From Cardinalis cardinalis (taxonomy: Eukaryota > Chordata > Aves > Passeriformes > Cardinalidae), in the NCBI GenBank assembly GCA_014549065.1, contig JACDOX010000023.1, forward strand, positions 6,222,115-6,286,114: a DNA stretch of 64,000 nucleotides. The letters run 5' to 3'. Shown here one piece after another: positions 41,336-55,912 of the stretch. Both the position numbers and the translations under genes were made by a program. Position 1 is the stretch's first letter. Every line of letters begins with the position of its first letter. Under the pieces are notes generated by a model that did not search any database, was not told where the DNA came from, and was given only the letters and a program-made list of their open reading frames with translations.

Positions 41336-42999
41336 TGTGTATTAAAGACAGTGCTCTTTAAGGCTGCTCTGGAAGGGTTAGGGACTGCACATCATTCATT
41401 CATTAGTCAATACTTCTTGTTCTACATGAAGGTAATCAGCATAAGGGCATGACAGAGCTTTGTCAAAGCTCCAGACAGGCAGTAAACAAAAACTTTAAAG
41501 AGACCAAATCCTTCTGTTGTCCCCTCCACCTGCCCTCTAGCCTACATATCAACTTCACATCAACTTTAAATTCTGAATTTGTCATCAACCAAGTAAAAAA
41601 ACTTATAATTCCTATTAGATGGCCTGGCTATTAAATGTCTTCATTTTTCCATCTCTACTTTCTTTCTGTAAATTCCATCATTATCAGAAACAAATATTTT
41701 CAAGTCTGATCACATAAATGCTCTCCTCTGTAATTAATATTTGTCAAGACACTTAACTAAAACATATCCATTATCTACTGATCTGATTCAAGAACTGAAG
41801 AGCAGGTCCCTTGCAATCTCTTTTTTCTTCATTAATATTGCTTTATTATAGATACAGCTATTTAGTAACGAAGTAGCACATCAACGGGGTACTCTAACAA
41901 ATAATTACGGCTGAACTCCATTTTCACAAAATCTAAGTGAAATGATTCATCAGCTGTGGCTGCAATTACTTTCTAGCCATTATCCTCAGACTAACCAGTA
42001 ATAACTACAGCACTATCCCATATATCTACAGCTCTATAGGATCTGACATTTTATGTGCTCCATTCTTGGATTAAAAACATGTATTAGAGGAAGTCTTACA
42101 TATAAGTTTTGTCTTTCAGAAAGTGAGATTTTTTTTTCTTCTCAGTTCCCACAGTTTCAGAATTAAGCATCTGACATAAAACTACACAATATCTGATCCA
42201 ACAAATTAGTGCTTTCTACAGGGAGGACTGGGGGGAGAAATCTTTGTCTATTTCCATCCCCAAGCTTTTCACTATTAACATATTTTGGGGTGAATAAAGG
42301 ACAAAAATAATAATTAGAAACTCTGATTCAGATATTATCTTCATTTTCTCCAGCTGTGATTATGAGACCAAATGGCCTATCCAGCATTTTCCTGACAGTA
42401 CTCTCAGAAGCTGCCAAAGTCAGATCATAGCTATGAATATTTCTTTAGAAACACTAACTGCAGAAAAGCAACTATCCTATAAGACCACCTGGAGCTATGG
42501 ATTTGTGTTTTCATCAAGCAAATATGTTAAGTCCAGACAATTTGACTGACGTAATTTTCTGAAGTAATTTTTGAGATCTTGTCTTCATTTTTCCACTTCT
42601 TTTTATTTAGGAATAAAAAATTTTCATCCGTTTCTACTTTAATATCTGGAATCAAATTCACCAATGGAAAAAAGACATAAATCAAAAGATATGGCTTCAT
42701 TTCCAATGGGGGTAATGGAGATAATACAGCCTGACCCGTCATTAAAGACAAGTGTTTAAGATGAGATTCACCCTAAAATCATTGCNCATGGATTTTATTT
42801 AGACTTCTCAATTGTTGTCATTTTTACTGTAAAATTCTATTGAAAACAACTAACTTGTATATTTGGAAAACAGCCAGATTGATGTACAGAAATGTTACCA
42901 TCTAAACTTAAAATCAGGGCTTATTTGGGGAGGTGGAAGGAGCAAGCTATCTCGTGTCAGCAAATAAACCAAGGAAATGGGAAGGTTAAAGCTGTGAAA

Positions 43000-43340
43000 A
43001 TATCTTATTACAGTGGACCACCTGCTTGTGTTGTCCTTTCCTCAAGAACTGGAGGGGGGGAAATCCCCTTGCCAGCCTGCACTAGTGTGTGCCTTTTCTT
43101 CTGCATCTGCTGCCTTGTAGCCGTCACTGTTAATGAGTGCTGTAATTAATAGATAGCTCTCTCTTGTCTTTCTACTTGCACTCTGGGCTAAGCACTTTTC
43201 TCAAGTCAACGTTTGAAAGAAAGCGGGTTGGCTCTGACTTACAGCAGCTCTGCGAATTCCTTTTAATTTAGAGCACTTACACCACCACTCCACTTATTAC
43301 CTTATAATTACTGGACTGCTCTCACATACATTATGATCTT
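43000..43340. promoter_or_regulatory. Candidate conserved non-coding element upstream of the A/B exon
   Basis: The stretch contains gtaattaat and ccttataattact homeodomain-type sites, caagtcaacgtttg, CpG-containing segments (agccgtcac, agcgggttgg, tctgcgaattcc) and a poly-G run at 43053. It has no transposon signature. Confidence 0.25.
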
Positions 43341-46199
43341 AGACTAGAGTTAGAAGTTATTAGGGTACTAAAACATGGTGTCTCTCCGTCTCTCTCTCCC
43401 CTTGTATAAAACTGTGATTAAGACTATCAATTAACTTCCACATTTTACCAACTGATTTTTTNATATTATTTTTCTACACACTAAGACCTTTTTATTGACT
43501 AAACATGTACTCGGTTCGTTTTCCACCTCCCTTCTGCCAAGACTCCACATGTAAAGTCTCAAAATACAGCACTAGGAGTCACTGCCTATAGCCTGTCATA
43601 ACCAGCTTGGTGACACATTGTTGTATGAAACTTCCATTAACAATTTTTTAAATCTAATTTGTGCAATAATGAGCCTGAATGTCACCCTTCCCATNCCTTA
43701 AAAAAGCTCCATTTGTAATTAATTAGCTGCTCAACTGCATGTTGTTTTGGCCAGTACAGAAGTGGCTATCTCCCACACCAAGCAGTCCAAACCAAAANGC
43801 CATCTCAGTTCTAACAAGCACTAAAATCTGATCACAGTGCTGCCTGTGCTAAAGCCAGCCTGCTGATGGCTCTGAAGTAGCAGGTTCTGGTACTAACCAA
43901 GGCAGAGCTGCTTTTGGCTCCAGCTTCAACAGTGCAGACCGGACTGGTGCGTGCTGGCAAAGCGTAAACACGGTTAAAACATTACCGATTNCGGGGAAAA
44001 GCAAAAACAGCGCCTGACTCTGAGAACAGAAACTTTCTCAATCCCCAGGAGGTGAAACACAGACAAGGCTGGGTACTGGCTGGGGGTGGGCAACAGACAC
44101 CTACGGCTTTCACTCCTTCCTTCCTGCACCACTTCTGAACAAAAGTAATTCAAGAGCCATCTAAAATGGATGGCAGGTGTGACCACCATCAAATTATCAT
44201 GCTGAACATTTGGAATAATGCCTAAGCTAGATCTCTGTAAAATCCCTCCCTCAGTTCCCTCCTAATTACTACTTAGCTCGTTACACTGAAGAATTCCTAG
44301 ACACCATTGCATTATAGTGTAAAACTACAGTTGGAGTTTAATTCTCTCTTCCTCTCTGTGTCTGAAATTCTACAGCTCTATTATTCAAGCCTGAAATATT
44401 CACAACTATCTATAAATTCAATTGTCAGCCAGTGGGTTTTATTCTAGACCTCACTTCAATCTAAAATTAGAGGCACTAAAATTCACATTAACTCTAAGAG
44501 GAATGTAGTGAATAAGACTTTATTTCAAAANAACACCTTTTTGTCAGAAAGAGCTATTTTCAAGATGATGGCTTTATCTGCATTCAAAGAGAATAAGCCC
44601 AATTCCACATTGTGCTGTTAATGCAAAATTTTTAGGTCACATTGGATTAATAAAAATCTAAATTTAGTTAAGGTTTATGAATAGAAATAACATGTGTCAT
44701 ATAAAAACGTACAGTATTTATTTTAAAGCCTTGGTGGGGTTGTTTTTTTTCTTTACTAGATTTTAAGTCAAATATAGGCAGTTCCATTTGTGGTGGGCTG
44801 TTCTGAAGTAAGTTTTCTAATAAGTGGGAAATCTGAGGTAAACTTTCCTTTCAGTACCTTCAGGAAAAGCAACAACAGGCTCTCGATGCATTTCCATGGC
44901 CAAATACAAGAGAAAATACATAGNGTGCTGCAAGCCACGGCTGATATGCAATATACAGCATTAATTCTTCATGTCTACACTAAATTTACTTCAAAACTTC
45001 TTTATTTAAGAAAGACCTGAAGCCAGGATCTGCTGGCAGAAAGATACAATGACAGAGCAATGCAATAGGCAACTTCTTCTTTAAAATGGTCTTAAACAAT
45101 AGCGAATAAATTGTAATGCTATGTGCTTATGAAAGGCTGAATATATTAAGAATTTATTAATGCAATCACATTCATATTTCCATCTACCTGCCACATTACT
45201 AATGATATTGACAGTGCTGACACTGGCTAAATCAGTATCAATATACAAGTGGAATGCAAAAATTAACTGCATCTGATTACAGTATATAGCCTTAAGAAAG
45301 CAAGAAAGCCTCATTCCAGCTACTGGGAGCTCTTTATATTCCATCTATATATATAACTGGTTCACAAAGTTACTTTTCCCTCATCTCCCTTATTACCAAT
45401 ACTCAAAGGAGGTCAAAACAACACGCCAATAGCTCATAATCCATGAACACGTTTCACGTTTGTTTTTCAAGAAGGAAAAGCTCTGCTTACAGCATCACTT
45501 GCTATTTCAGAGCTGCACTGGTGGTATCCGTGGCAGTAATAATTAACTACAATAATTAAAGTGACCACTTTTATTGCAGAGCAACATTGAAGTCCACTTC
45601 TACCTGCACATAGAGTATTTTCTTTTCTTGGGTAAAGAGCTGCCCTACTTTCATAAATATCAGAATAGGTTGTTAGCAGTTGACACTTGTAATGACAGCT
45701 ACTACGCGGGAGCATCAGCAAGGTAGGTGTTATTATGCACACCTAGGTACTTTTCACACTAACAGTACCACCCATCTGATTTTCCTCCAATACCTTCCTC
45801 TCACATGGATGTCTAACAAAAAGGTCTTGCTGTCCTCAGACTTTAACTGTGACAGCCAATGCACTAAAGAATCTCTTTGTCTAAGTGACACAGTAAGTAA
45901 GTCTGCAGCGCTCAGGAATGGCAGCCAGATCCTTGCTTTGACTATAAATACCACATTTCCTTCTAAATACCGTGCTTACTTTCAGTATCATTTTGCAGGT
46001 CTATACTAAAATCAGCAGACAAAAAAATAGCATGTTCCAGTGAATTCCCATAATCAGTTTCCCTGACTGTAACAGAGAAAAAAAAACATTTTTGTGCAAA
46101 AAACCAAAACATTGCTTCTCGCACCGACACCCACGACAACACCTCAAGACATTCACCAGGTCCTGTTAAAGAGCTGAGTAACAATTTCAGCTGAGTTGC

Positions 46200-46510
46200 T
46201 CTACACTGAGCTTTTTTTTTCTGCTTCAGCTAATTGCACTCTAGTAAAGTGGTAAAATGTGAATCACTTAGTAGGAAAATGGGCACCAGCTGCTATTGTC
46301 AGAGAATGGAGACGCCAAAGAAAAGGAAAGTGACTGAATGAAGTGTCATGTCAGAAATCAACGGTGCAACGTGTGATTTGAGAAAACATGACTACTTTAC
46401 AGAGACAGGGTGTCATTATGGCATCACAGTAATACGATGCTTTGACAACTGCTGGGTCTAACATATCATCATTGCATTAAGGTGCACTGGCTTAGTTGGA
46501 GGAAGGAAAA
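46200..46510. promoter_or_regulatory. Candidate conserved non-coding element
   Basis: About 300 bases of balanced composition include gctaattgcactc, an E-box-like caccagctgc, caacggtgcaacgtgtga, and a run of closely spaced ATTA/TGAC-type motifs. There is no repeat signature and no coding frame of note. Confidence 0.2.
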
Positions 46511-49500
46511 GAAAGGATTTCTTCTTTTAATAAGAAATATGGTAAGGCCTGCTTGGTTAACCTAGTGGATGAGATTATTAATCACAAAGTATTGCTAATC
46601 TTGTCCTATGGCATGAACAAACAAAACTGTTATTAGGCTCAAGGTCTTTATTAAACATGTACAACCACGTAGAAAGGAGTACCCAATGCAAAACAGAAGA
46701 GCTGCGGTGGTTTGATGGCGTTGTTTTGAGGGGGTGGGGGGTTGTTAAGAAATGCTGAATGTTTCATTGCTTTTTGCAATTTCTTCCTTCTTTTATGTTG
46801 TCTTGAAATTTGCCCACTTCACCTTGGTAAGGAAAAGCAAAGCAAGCCAGTGACTCCTTCCAGAGCAGCTGTCAAAGCCAGCAGCAGCCGGAAGAGAAGG
46901 AGCAAGGCTTGAAGCCATCATGTCGTTACCAGCAGTGGCCTGAGCTAGCTGATGACTGCTGACAGAGGATCCAGCTTCCCAAACAGTTGCTATTGCTCCG
47001 TATGCCATCTACCCAAGCTCTGCGGAAGCACCTCCTGCACACGAAGCAGTGCAAGACTGCACTACTGTGTGCCCATTTTTAGCTCAACAAAACAAGCCAA
47101 ACAAACCATTATCTCACACCCTTCACACCTGTATCTCATCTGAGAGGCTGCACTTCGTTTTTTGTGGTGCTTTTAAAAAAGCAAAATATTCAAGCGGCTG
47201 ACTTGCAACTACTACAGACCCCCCAAAAATGAGGAGGAATTATTTAAACCTACTCACCCACCATATATAAATTTTCATTATTGCTTCCNATTCTATTTCA
47301 AGTTGATTCCCCATGCTTCCTGGTTGATAAACTTTGTTAACAAGAAGGAAATGATCCTGAGATACCCCAATGTGTTGCAAATTATCACTGTTGACAGCTC
47401 CTACGTTTAAGGATTACATCTGATGCAACAATGCATACTAGTGTCATTTATCTTTAGCTCATTTCCTTGGATCTATTTCAACTGAGGGTGAGTATCTCTT
47501 GTTTATAGCTCTAAATACTGTAAGTGAGCAACTGGCAAATCAATAAAACTGTTAAATACATAATAATACTGTGTAATTACTTACATGATGTTTTGCATAA
47601 TTAACTGTCTGAGGTGTTCCTTGATATAATGGATTCTCGGAGTATGGAATAACCTATAAGCCTATAAAACACACCCTGTTTATACCAACAGAAATTAGGT
47701 GTAAAACTCTCATTCTAATAGTCCAAATCAGGCTTTGGCACTATATGACAGAAAGCCTTCCTTTCCTGCCAAGTCTAAATCAATTCTTATGGCATTACTT
47801 CATAACTAACGTGATATTTCACTGATGATGACTATTACCCTGATTACTTGGAAGTAATGTAGTAATAGCAAAAATACACTTAGATTAAACAAACTACTGC
47901 TATTTAATCAATATTATTGAGACAAACTAAGTGTTTTAATAAGTCTGTATAGATGCACTAATGCTGGTTTAATTAAATGTATCCTTAGACATGCACAGGC
48001 TCTGCAGCACACAGATCCTATGGCTTGACAGACTATAACATAACTCTTCTGAATTTAGAAGCTGAAGCACTTAGAGGCAACATAATTTAAATATTTTCAA
48101 ACTGAAAAATTATTATTCTTTACATCAGGTACTCTTTTAGGAACAAAAATGAGGAATAATACTCAAAGATCTCACACCTTTGAGCCAAAAGTCAAAACAC
48201 AGACATCTGAAAAGGTGCCAGCCCTCAGTGGCACAGTTGTCCGCTGTACTCAATACATGTCACTGCAACACACTGACACAAACAAACAAAACCTATAACT
48301 GAAAGGCAAAAAATAAAGCACATATAGAAACTGCACTACAGACCTTAATTTTTGCATGTGTTTTATGCAGAAAATATCCTATTGGCTGTTATGTACTACT
48401 ACTAGGCAAGCCATCACCAAAAAGTTTCCTGCAGAAAACACTTGCCTGCATACATGGATGTCATGCCTTTTTCAAGCAGGAAAAGTTACTTTTCCAATAT
48501 GCCCCATTGATATAGTTTTCAAATACTTTAAAACAAAAAGAGGTAAATATTGAAGAGAAAGCAACACAGGGGGATGGCACTTCAAACCAAAATCATTCTA
48601 CAATGCCTCAGAGTTAAACACAGAGGAAATCTATTGGGTTTTGTGTATATATTATGGCCCTGATACAACATAAACCTTGGGGAATACTTCATATATCTAC
48701 TTTGTTTTCAGTGCGTCTCCAACATTTTTCTCCTGTGCCTCTAACATTTTTACAGCTAGAACATGGCTGCTGTTTGAAGCTACAATCCTACCATTGTAAT
48801 ACCTTAGACTCACCTTCTCTCATTTACTGACTTTTAGCCTAATATTTTATATACTTTTTTTCTGTTGTTACAGTACTTAACATCCCTGAAAAGAGTCAGC
48901 TCTGCAGCAAGAGGAGAGTTGAGATCTGTACCAACTCACACAAGGAGAATTCCATGCCCAAAAAGTTCCAATAAAAAAGACTGTCATGTGACAATCAGAA
49001 TGATGGCCAAGCCTCNTCATATGTAAATCAGTAAACTGAACAGGAAGAGTAAGATTTTATTAGTCCAAATGTAGACTAACAATTCATGTAACATGCTGTT
49101 AGACAGCAAAAACTCTGGTTAAGAAGTGTTTTTCTGTTATGGAGCATGATTCTACATGTGGTTGTATTTCAGTGGTATCAGGTGGAATCCACCTGGTGTC
49201 TCCAGTTCCCAGAGGACATGGTAAAGTGTGAAGGAGTCAGCTATTAATTGTGAGGATTCTTTTTATTAAGGGAAATCAGCTGAATGAGCAAAAGAAAATT
49301 AAATGCTACATTCAGCTACTTCAAGAGATAAAAATAAAAAAACTACAAAAGTAAGTAAAGATTCATTCAAGAACATAACAGGCTTTCTCAGGANGGATTA
49401 TTTTGAAATTATTACAGCATCAAAAGCACTTCCACCAGTCAGAAAGCCAATACTACAGATTAGAGAGACACAGCTGCCATTCATCACTTTCCAAAAGGAA

Positions 49501-50779
49501 AATGAAGACTAAAAAGTGCCTTCAGTCTCAAAAGAGAGTCAAAGTTTGCATCATGGCATTTTCTACAATTTCTGGCAGCAGTTTCGTTCCATGGCTGAAA
49601 GGCAGAGTGTAGGTGTGTGCACATCATGTACCTGTCTCCCCACCCAGCTCCCTCACCGATTTTCTGCAGATTTACAGCACAAGAATTATAATTTGCACGC
49701 CAGGCTCTGTTAAATTGGAGAACCGATTAGAGAGAACGCACCAGAAATAGTATCAGAGAGTGAGCGTCTTGGAAGACTCAGGACTAGAACTTACAAAGCA
49801 AGAGATCCTTGTCCCACCCCCTCACTCAGCTGCCTCCCAGGGCGTGCTGCCCTCCCAGACACGTGCCACTGGATTTAAACACCCCCTGCACATACATGTG
49901 CGCTCGCACACGCAACCAAAAAGCCACTTGGGGAGTGGGGAGATGACGTTTTCCTGCAATCAGTGTTTAAGTGAATGTTTGTCCCAGTGTGTTACACCAT
50001 GCTGTCAGCAAGCAGCAGGGAGTCGTTGAGTTGTTACTACATTTGATTTGACTGCCAGTAGGAAGCTTTATTTCTACCAACTGTTAGTTGCCAGCTCTAC
50101 GGATCTTCTCCTAGTTTGAGAGGTTTTTGGTTTTTTTTTTTTTTCTTTTAGATACAGTCCATTATTTTTCTCTTTCACTCTGAGGACTTTTAGTGTATGG
50201 CAGTAGCATTCCACATCTCCATGCATCACAGCAGCAGTCCCTTCACTTACACTTGCTGCCTTATACACAAAAAGGTAATTGTATTAAGGCAACCATAAGT
50301 CAATCCTGACACACATCAAGAAAGTGATTTTTGTATCTGGAACCTGAATGAGGGGAGCAAAGCTGAAAATTTACATAAGCAAACTGAAACAGGGTAATTT
50401 TATTCCGATCTTTTCTGAAAAAATATGGGATTAAACTAGGAGGAATAGATATGGAGAGATAACCTGGGTACATTTTCCTTCCAAGGAGCGGGTTTGNTCT
50501 CCAGATCTTTGTGTTTCCCAGAGTTTTCAGCAGGGCTTTTTATATGCTTGTTTATTATTCAAGGATATCCTGAAAGGTTCCTGCTCTGTCAAAGAAGATC
50601 CTATAACTTGAACAGTTGTTTACAATGCTTCCCCTTCCTACACAATAATGATGATTTTGATAATTAGGATCTAATTACAACGGATCTGACAACAACTTCC
50701 AACAATGAAAAGCATCTTTAGAAAAATGAAAGCATATGCGTGAATAGTGCAAGGAGGTAGGGTAGGGGAGAGAAATACA

Positions 50780-51300
50780 TCCCTAAGAGACAGCCCGAGA
50801 ATTCAGGCTGAATGGAACAGTAATTAACACTAAAGAGCTAAAACTGTAATTAAAAAAAATTTCATTAAAGAGAGGCAGGTGATTCCACTTTCCTAAATAT
50901 GACAAGGCGCTGTATAAAAATAAAATAGCAGCCAGTTTCAGTGAGTGGAGCAGGAAAGCCATGTCTTTAACCAGATCAAATTCTCGAAATTGGCTGTCAA
51001 GACGGGATTGTTGTGATTTATACCCGTCTATCAAGCGCATGAAAGAGAGAGACAGGAGAGGAAAAGAGGCAAGCTGCTGTCGCTTCCATTCGCAAAGCAC
51101 CTTTAATTTCCACGGCACCATCTGTTACCAAATCTAATTCACATTCCCTCCTAATCTGGTTTAGTTCTGTAATACTAATTCTTCCACTACTCTTATGAAC
51201 ATCGCTCTCAAGAAAAAGCTTTGGTCTCGGGTTGATAAAAAATTGAATATTATACAGTTTAGGTTCTGGTGACTTAAGTGAAGCATGCTGCCCATTAAAA
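50780..51300. promoter_or_regulatory. Candidate conserved non-coding element (long)
   Basis: About 500 bases mix TAATTA-type motifs (cagtaattaacac, gtaattaaaa), retained CpGs (aaggcgctg, attctcgaaattgg, aagacgggattg, tatcaagcgc, tgtcgcttcc) and ATTA-rich ends. Minus-strand frames of 112 and 95 codons overlap here but look like shadows rather than proteins. Of the non-coding patches in the window, this is the one I would expect to be alignable across amniotes. Confidence 0.3.
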
Positions 51301-52004
51301 TGCACTCCTGGTAAAAGGATTTGTTTTCAGTCAGTGCAGAGATACAGAATTGCTCAGATTTGAAAAAAGTCATGGGGGGAGGAGGGGAGAGAAAAAAAGC
51401 GGGCAAAAATCGCGGCTGATGATGGGAAAGTAGGCTGTGGACATGAAAGCAGTGGTTGTCATAAAACACAATTGTTGTCAAGTTTAGTCACTTTCAGTAC
51501 TGGCTATAAAATCACTTTGTCACGGTCTCATATTGAAAGCCTGAAACTGTATTTTTGATAAAGAAACTAAAAGGAGTGAGATGTAAGATTCTATGAGGGA
51601 GAAAGCATTCCTTTCAAATTATGAGATGAAAATATCTGTACGAAACCTAAAAGGTAAAAAAAAAAATAAATTTGAAAGTGGTTTAAAACAGTCTCCAGAG
51701 TGCCACAGTCTTACTTTTAGCTAGGCTAGGATGACAAAAATCCCAATCACTTTTGCAGGACTTGAAAATGAAATAGGGGACCATGCCTTTTCTGCGGCTA
51801 AGTGCTCTCAGACAGGGAGTCCCTCAGCTACTGGGTCTAGGGTTGACTCAGCTTTCCTGGTTCCGACACAGAGCTCTCTGACCAGATCACTTGAAATCAA
51901 TATACAAGCAAGGAAAAGGACCTAGGCAAATATTTCTAATCATAATGTTATGGTACTATTTATTAATACTGTAACTTACTAATTTTTAATACATTTCCAG
52001 AGAG

Positions 52005-52135
52005 TACCCCTGTCCCACTCCTACAGATGCACAAAACAAAACACAGAAAGGTGAAGAGTTGTCAAAAACTGCTCAACAGAACAACATCAGGGCATAGGAA
52101 CCCTGTTATAGTCTGGGAGAGTTCCAATCCAGTAT
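52005..52135 (-). mobile_element. Possible MIR-like SINE remnant (reverse orientation)
   Basis: Segments acagatgcacaaaac, acacagaaaggtgaagagtt and ggcataggaaccctgttat follow the reverse MIR order (acagatgaggaaactg, gcacagagaggtgaagtgac, agccaggaatagaaccc). The divergence is high. Confidence 0.33.
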
Positions 52136-55100
52136 ATTTTGTTTGTTTTCTATGGCTTCGATTAAACATGCTTTGGAAGTTTGAATATTTATGTCTGAGA
52201 AAGGAACTTGCCTTCCACCTCCAAAATGGGACCCTTGTTGTTTTGAAATATATAAGGGGTTTCTTTNCCTAAATGTAAAACTTAATTTAATTTCCTCTTC
52301 CTCCCAATTTAAAATGTTTATTTTTCTGTTAAATTAATCCAAATTTCTTTGTGTGAAGCCTTTCCAAATATAAAGCCTATGGCAAGAACAGAACTAGCCA
52401 CCACACAGGGTAATGTGTGAGCAATGCATAGTTGTGAATAGCCCAAGGTTTTATGATTAAGGTGGGGAGTTTTTTAAGGATTTGAAATCAAACAGCCAGA
52501 CAATACTAAGAAAATAAATACTTTGATAAACTATTTACCAAATACTTCACAAATACAATTTATCAGAATATCTTGTTTTCTACAAAATGCGAAAGGGAGT
52601 GCTAGTTTTCATTACCTGAAAGAGGAATGCATAAAAAAAATCCACTATTCTTTGCCTAAACAAATTTCTAACTGCTGTGAAACAGCCACGAACGGAGATG
52701 TCAGTTCTAAAGATGAGCATGAATTCTGAAGAAGACTCCTCCTCTCTGCTTGATATCACTGCTCGATTCTCAAAGTGCTTAAGTTGTCTGGGTAATCTTA
52801 TCAACGGTGCTGGGTTTGTTATTTTAAGGGGAATAGTAGCTAGAAAAACAAAATCAAATTTGTTCCAAATACAGCCCATCTGCCATTCATTGTGGGTCAA
52901 AACCTTGGGTACAGGGGAATAGAACTAGCAATTCTGAAGCTCTGCAAATTTATACCAGCTAATGGTGTTATTCCCTAACCCAGCCTGTGATTTCAGAGGG
53001 TCTAAGGTCCTGATACTCTTGATACACAAGATGCAAGTGGATTACCGTAACCTACTGCACTCAAAGAAAACCACACTGACATGCAAGGACTTGGAGAGCA
53101 CAGCAGCCTATTTATTTACTTGAACTTAAAGCATTGGAGTGATAAGAACTCTGTCTGTTAACACACAACATTTCTATTTCTACACCATGAAGCCCTTTAA
53201 CAGCTTTAAGTGAAAACTGTAAGAAGAAAAAAAAACCCTCTTCCATTGAACTCTACTTATTCTTTGCTGAACTAACTTGACTCTGGAAGCACTGAAAATA
53301 GAAACAGATTGAACAAATGGTTTAGTATGTAACTTGGGTGTGGTACTGATGACCAAATTCATCACATATTGAGATAAATCAGACAATTTATAGAAGAAAA
53401 ACCTATACAGCTTAAGTCTTTTCTAGTCTATCTTGGATTTTAATGTGTGATTANAGATTTTTACAAACAAATAAATAAACCTTTGGCTTTTCACAGTTCC
53501 CTGTTCTTCACATATTACTGCATGCAATTCAAACCTACCTATGCCACTGGGTTTACATGTCAGAGATTTGCCTCTGGTATCTGCAGCAAAGGTCAGGAAG
53601 CAAAGGCTTTCACTTTTAAAATGTTTGCATGACTCCAAAAGTTTCCAAAACCATAAGCTTCTCACAAAGTCCTGATTTTGTTTTTACTCTCGTAACTTTT
53701 GCCTTTTCTTTGGTAGGAGTCACAGAGAGAAGAAGAAAGAAATTCAACATATTCCAGAAAAATCATTTAAAGTAACAAATATGTACCTGCTCAATTATAA
53801 CATGTAGAACAAGGATGTTGCTACTTGCAATTATAAAGCACCTGTATCAATACACTGCAATCATTACATGCTTCACCTGTGGCCATCTCTTCTGGAAAAT
53901 GTCTGTGAGAGGCTTGTCCAAAAAAAAGGTTTACATGAACAGATCAGCATTAATTACTCCACATTGCACGCTGCNAACTTCAGCTGTATTTTAATAACAT
54001 ATTTNCTTCAGTTATTTCACCAGTATTAAGTCTAGATCAAATACTTATTTGTAGTACAGCTAAAAGTTCTGTTTAAGCTGAATGTTGTTGCGGTATGATG
54101 CAGACTGTCCTTGGCTAAGCAGTGAAAGGAATATTGGCCTGAAGAAAGGCCTGCGGCCTGTGCCACACATTTACTGTGGCATGCCACCAGCAAATTCAAA
54201 TAGAATGCATCTCATCCAGAGAAGTTTTGTGCCTCACCAGTTTCAGCTCAGGTTCAGGATTCTCATCAAACCAAGGATCAGCCTTGATCAATTAACTGGA
54301 TGGCATTAAATGATGATTTAACCAAATTGGGAATCAGATTTTTTTCCAATGATGGAACNGAGATCTGGAATAAGAACCATTTCACTAAGCATTTGCTTAG
54401 AACATCCACCAAATCTGCTTCACTTCTTCCCCAGTTCTTAACACAGTAGAGGCTCTGACAGTAAATCTCTGTATTACTATCGCTTCATGGAATGAATAGC
54501 CTGGTGTTCTGAAAAATTATGAGCAACCAAGATAACACCAATATACTCAAGACTTTAACTGCCTATAGTTGGAAGCTTAATAAACTGACGGTGCTTGTGG
54601 AGATCAGCATGAACACCTTAAAGAGGCCACTCTCATCTATCCCTGGATGGCTGCATCATTCTGTAAAATCCAAAACGGGATATCACCTGAAACATCCGTC
54701 ATAGGACAACAAATAATGATAGCCAAATGATGATGTGGGATTGGCTGACTGTACATTATACAGGCATGGTTATCCTACAGGTTGCATTAAATATGAGAGC
54801 CTGAGATTTATGTTATGGGTGATAAGGCCAAGAATGCTGTAAAAGTGAAAAAATATGGCAACCATATGCAGTACATCACTACCAGGATAATTATTTATAT
54901 AAAAAGTTCCCATTCTTACACTTCCAACATGTAGGGATAAAATTCATATATTAAAAGAAGACATAATAATAACCTGTCAGCTTGTGGTGACGGATATGTT
55001 TTTAATCCAAATGACCACAGTATCCACTCCAGCTGTCANACAAGGACACAAAAAACTGAATTTTCCTTTCATAATTCTTTAAGTTGTAAGGGAAAAACAT

Positions 55101-55912
55101 GGAAGCATGATAAGTGGCTCATTCTGGTGGACAAATGGACATGCAGTAGTAAAATGTATGAATAAAAGGCACTGTTCCTTCACTAATGCTATTTTTACTT
55201 GTTACACACAGCAGTGCAGGCCCAGGGAATGTATTCCTTCCTTTTCCTTTTCAAGTATACCCCTAGATAATATGAGTTATATTCCCTACAATATGAGACT
55301 GCAATAAAAAGACCTAAGAAGTGTATTACACTATTTAGCTCTCATTCGAAAGCAATCCTGCACAAAGTGGCACAAAAGCACTATTTTATATACATCTTAA
55401 TGACTTCAGGTTTGTGCCCACAAAGGTCCCCTATTCTTAAACTGTCTGCTGCTGGGAAGGAGTATTTGACCTGTGTATTTCAATTTTTTAAAATTCACTC
55501 AATCCATGGCAGAAGTTTCATATATCTATCAGATCCTTCCAATGCAGAAGGAAAACTACAGAGCCTGTTCCTGTATCCTCCACCTGCAACACACACAAAT
55601 CACATCACTCATTTGCCACTAATCTCCCCCAGCCTGCATTTTTCCAGGGGTAAAAATGACAAAGAAATTTAACCAAGTTAATTTTAAGTGCTGAAAATGT
55701 AGGCAGACTGCTCAGTTATTCAGTTATTTCATTTTAAAAGATCTTCATTTTCCCATCTGTGTTATGGCAATTTTATTACACATTCGGCAAATTTACAGTA
55801 ACAAGATGTTCCCCTGACAAATTAATCACTTTCCAAGCATTTNATCATATAAATAAAATATCACCTCAAGAGAGAAAATCAGCTCAATCAGTTGATTTAA
55901 CCCATCTTTCAG

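Noticed and set aside
46793..47008. 71-codon minus-strand frame rich in Ala and Ser
   Set aside because: No family resemblance and no exon borders. I could not separate it from chance.
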